Shown here piece after piece: positions 6,467-7,411 of a DNA stretch of 7,411 nt. Position 1 is the first letter of the stretch; the number at the start of each line of letters is the position of its first letter. The position numbers and the translations under genes are program-made. The notes under the pieces are model-generated. The model was not told the origin of the DNA, made no database searches, and worked only from the letters and a program-made list of their open reading frames with translations. Source of the DNA: Thermoplasmatota archaeon (lineage in GTDB: Archaea > Thermoplasmatota > Thermoplasmata > GCA-020350865 > JAUVCJ01). The DNA is taken from positions 1 through 7,411 of the forward strand of contig JAUVCJ010000110.1 in assembly GCA_030595765.1 (NCBI GenBank), written 5' to 3'.

Positions 6467-7411
6467 TTGAAGAATGAGTATGACGTGGTCGTAGTGGGAG
6501 CCGGGCCTGCAGGTCTCTCTTCTGCCAAGACCGCCGCCGAAAATGGTGCCAGTGTTTTACTGCTGGAGGAACATCCTGCCATAGGCGTTCCTGTTCAATG
6601 CGGTGAATCTCTGATCGTATCGGGCATGGACGACCTAGGGATGGAGCGTGAGGACACCTGGTTCACATACTATGGGATCCGCAAGCTCAAAGCCTTCTCG
6701 CCAAACGGGGTCATGGCTCAGGTCATTGTCCCTCCAGAAGAAGGACAGTTCGTTGTGATGCTGGACCGTAAGGTCTTCGAAAAGAAGCTTGCAGTTCTTG
6801 TTGCTCAAACAGGAGCTGAGGTTCAGACCAAGTGCAGAGCTACAGGAGTGCTCAAGGATGGCGACAAGGTTGTCGGGGTGCGCCTCTCGCGCTTCGGAGT
6901 GGAACACGAGATCGCGTGCAAAGTTCTTATAGCCGCAGATGGCCCACAATCCAATGTGGCTAGATGGGCAGGATTAAAGGTCCTTGACAAGGTTGCCGAC
7001 TTCGATTCCTGCGCCCAGTACCAGATGGCGAACGTGAAGTTTGAGGAGGATGCGGCAGAGCTCTACTTTGGAGAGATGGCGCCGGGTGCTGGGCTTTGGA
7101 TACTGCCAAAAGGCAATGGCCTGGTCAATGTAGGGCTTGGGATTCTCGGAGGCGACTCGAGAACCGCAATGGAGTATCTGGATGACTTCGTCAATAAGGA
7201 TGAGCGGTTCAAGGATGCATCCATAATAGAGGTCAATGTAGGGCCTGTACCAGTAGCTGGCACCATCCCAAAGATGTATGGGAACGGCATACTGGTGGTT
7301 GGCGATGCTGCCGGCCAGGTCAATCCCTTTACAGGTGGCGGCATGAAGTTCGCGATCAACGCCGGCATCAAGGCTGGTGAGCTTGCAGCCAAAAGTGTCA
7401 AGGCAAAAGAT
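6467..7411 (+). CDS. Geranylgeranyl reductase family FAD-dependent oxidoreductase (partial, 3' end outside window)
   Basis: A flavoprotein that reduces double bonds in geranylgeranyl chains. In archaea it saturates the unsaturated ether lipids made downstream of the prenyltransferases, acting at the membrane surface. The 315 visible codons start MKNEYDVVVVGAGPAGLSSA, with the FAD-binding GAGPAG at 11-16 and acidic E34/E35 at the end of the second strand. The family signature PVQCGE (42-47, C45) follows. AADG (156-159) is a second FAD contact. GLWILPKGNGLVNVGLG (209-225) matches the family's substrate-cavity motif. GDAAGQVNPFTGGGM (279-293) is the C-terminal FAD motif. Family members are usually near 390-400 residues, so roughly 80 are missing. 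The start is TTG: GAGGG lies six bases ahead, the product then begins directly with the Rossmann strand, and the first in-frame ATG (codon 55) would be too late. It is divergent from the UbiA prenyltransferase gene. Reductases of this family acting on quinone tails or chlorophyll-type substrates share these motifs, so the exact substrate is inferred. Confidence 0.92.
   Translation, partial: MKNEYDVVVVGAGPAGLSSAKTAAENGASVLLLEEHPAIGVPVQCGESLIVSGMDDLGMEREDTWFTYYGIRKLKAFSPNGVMAQVIVPPEEGQFVVMLDRKVFEKKLAVLVAQTGAEVQTKCRATGVLKDGDKVVGVRLSRFGVEHEIACKVLIAADGPQSNVARWAGLKVLDKVADFDSCAQYQMANVKFEEDAAELYFGEMAPGAGLWILPKGNGLVNVGLGILGGDSRTAMEYLDDFVNKDERFKDASIIEVNVGPVPVAGTIPKMYGNGILVVGDAAGQVNPFTGGGMKFAINAGIKAGELAAKSVKAKD

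Noticed and set aside
6635..7401. Two minus-strand frames (6635-6949 and 7063-7401).
   Set aside because: Both are antisense to the unbroken geranylgeranyl reductase reading frame, which has all family motifs.
1..7411. Mobile element, CRISPR array, tRNA, rRNA or riboswitch.
   Set aside because: Intergenic gaps are all under 155 bases, and I found no regularly spaced repeats, terminal repeats, transposase motifs or cloverleaf-like sequence.

Overview
The window looks archaeal and chromosomal. It carries an isoprenoid-reducing flavoprotein of the geranylgeranyl reductase family divergent from a UbiA-type prenyltransferase, which is the usual archaeal membrane-lipid (or quinone) pairing. It also has a secreted Ig/CARDB surface protein with a cytoplasmic zinc-ribbon tail, a two-DY-motif RND/MMPL exporter of the HAE-3 type common in Euryarchaeota and Thermoplasmatota, GTG and TTG starts, and AT-rich TATA-like boxes with Shine-Dalgarno sequences. 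Base composition is close to balanced, and I see no insertion sequence, integrase, CRISPR array, tRNA or rRNA. A Thermoplasmatota-like lineage is my best guess from gene style only.

Layout, left to right. Positions 3-107 (+) hold the last 34 codons of an unrecognised gene. It converges on a minus-strand pair: a 777-residue signal-peptide/one-TM surface protein (5144-2811) followed after 30 bases by an 875-residue RND/MMPL exporter (2779-152). The pair has one good promoter region (5145-5294), with a TATA-like box, a ribosome-binding site and several inverted repeats. Next comes a 342-residue UbiA prenyltransferase (6323-5295, minus, GTG start). A 143-base divergent intergenic region with a palindromic repeat cluster follows, and then a geranylgeranyl reductase family gene (6467 onward, plus, TTG start) that runs off the right edge after 315 codons.

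Functionally there are two modules. The right module (UbiA and reductase) probably attaches a prenyl chain to a polar acceptor and saturates it, most simply in archaeal ether-lipid synthesis, although quinone or other prenyl acceptors cannot be excluded. The left module couples a large extracytoplasmic beta-domain protein, anchored in the membrane and carrying a cytoplasmic zinc ribbon, to an RND exporter. I infer that it acts as an accessory or adaptor for the pump, possibly for lipidic or hydrophobic cargo. That two-gene unit is the best candidate for an undescribed system here. The rest of the window is fairly ordinary.
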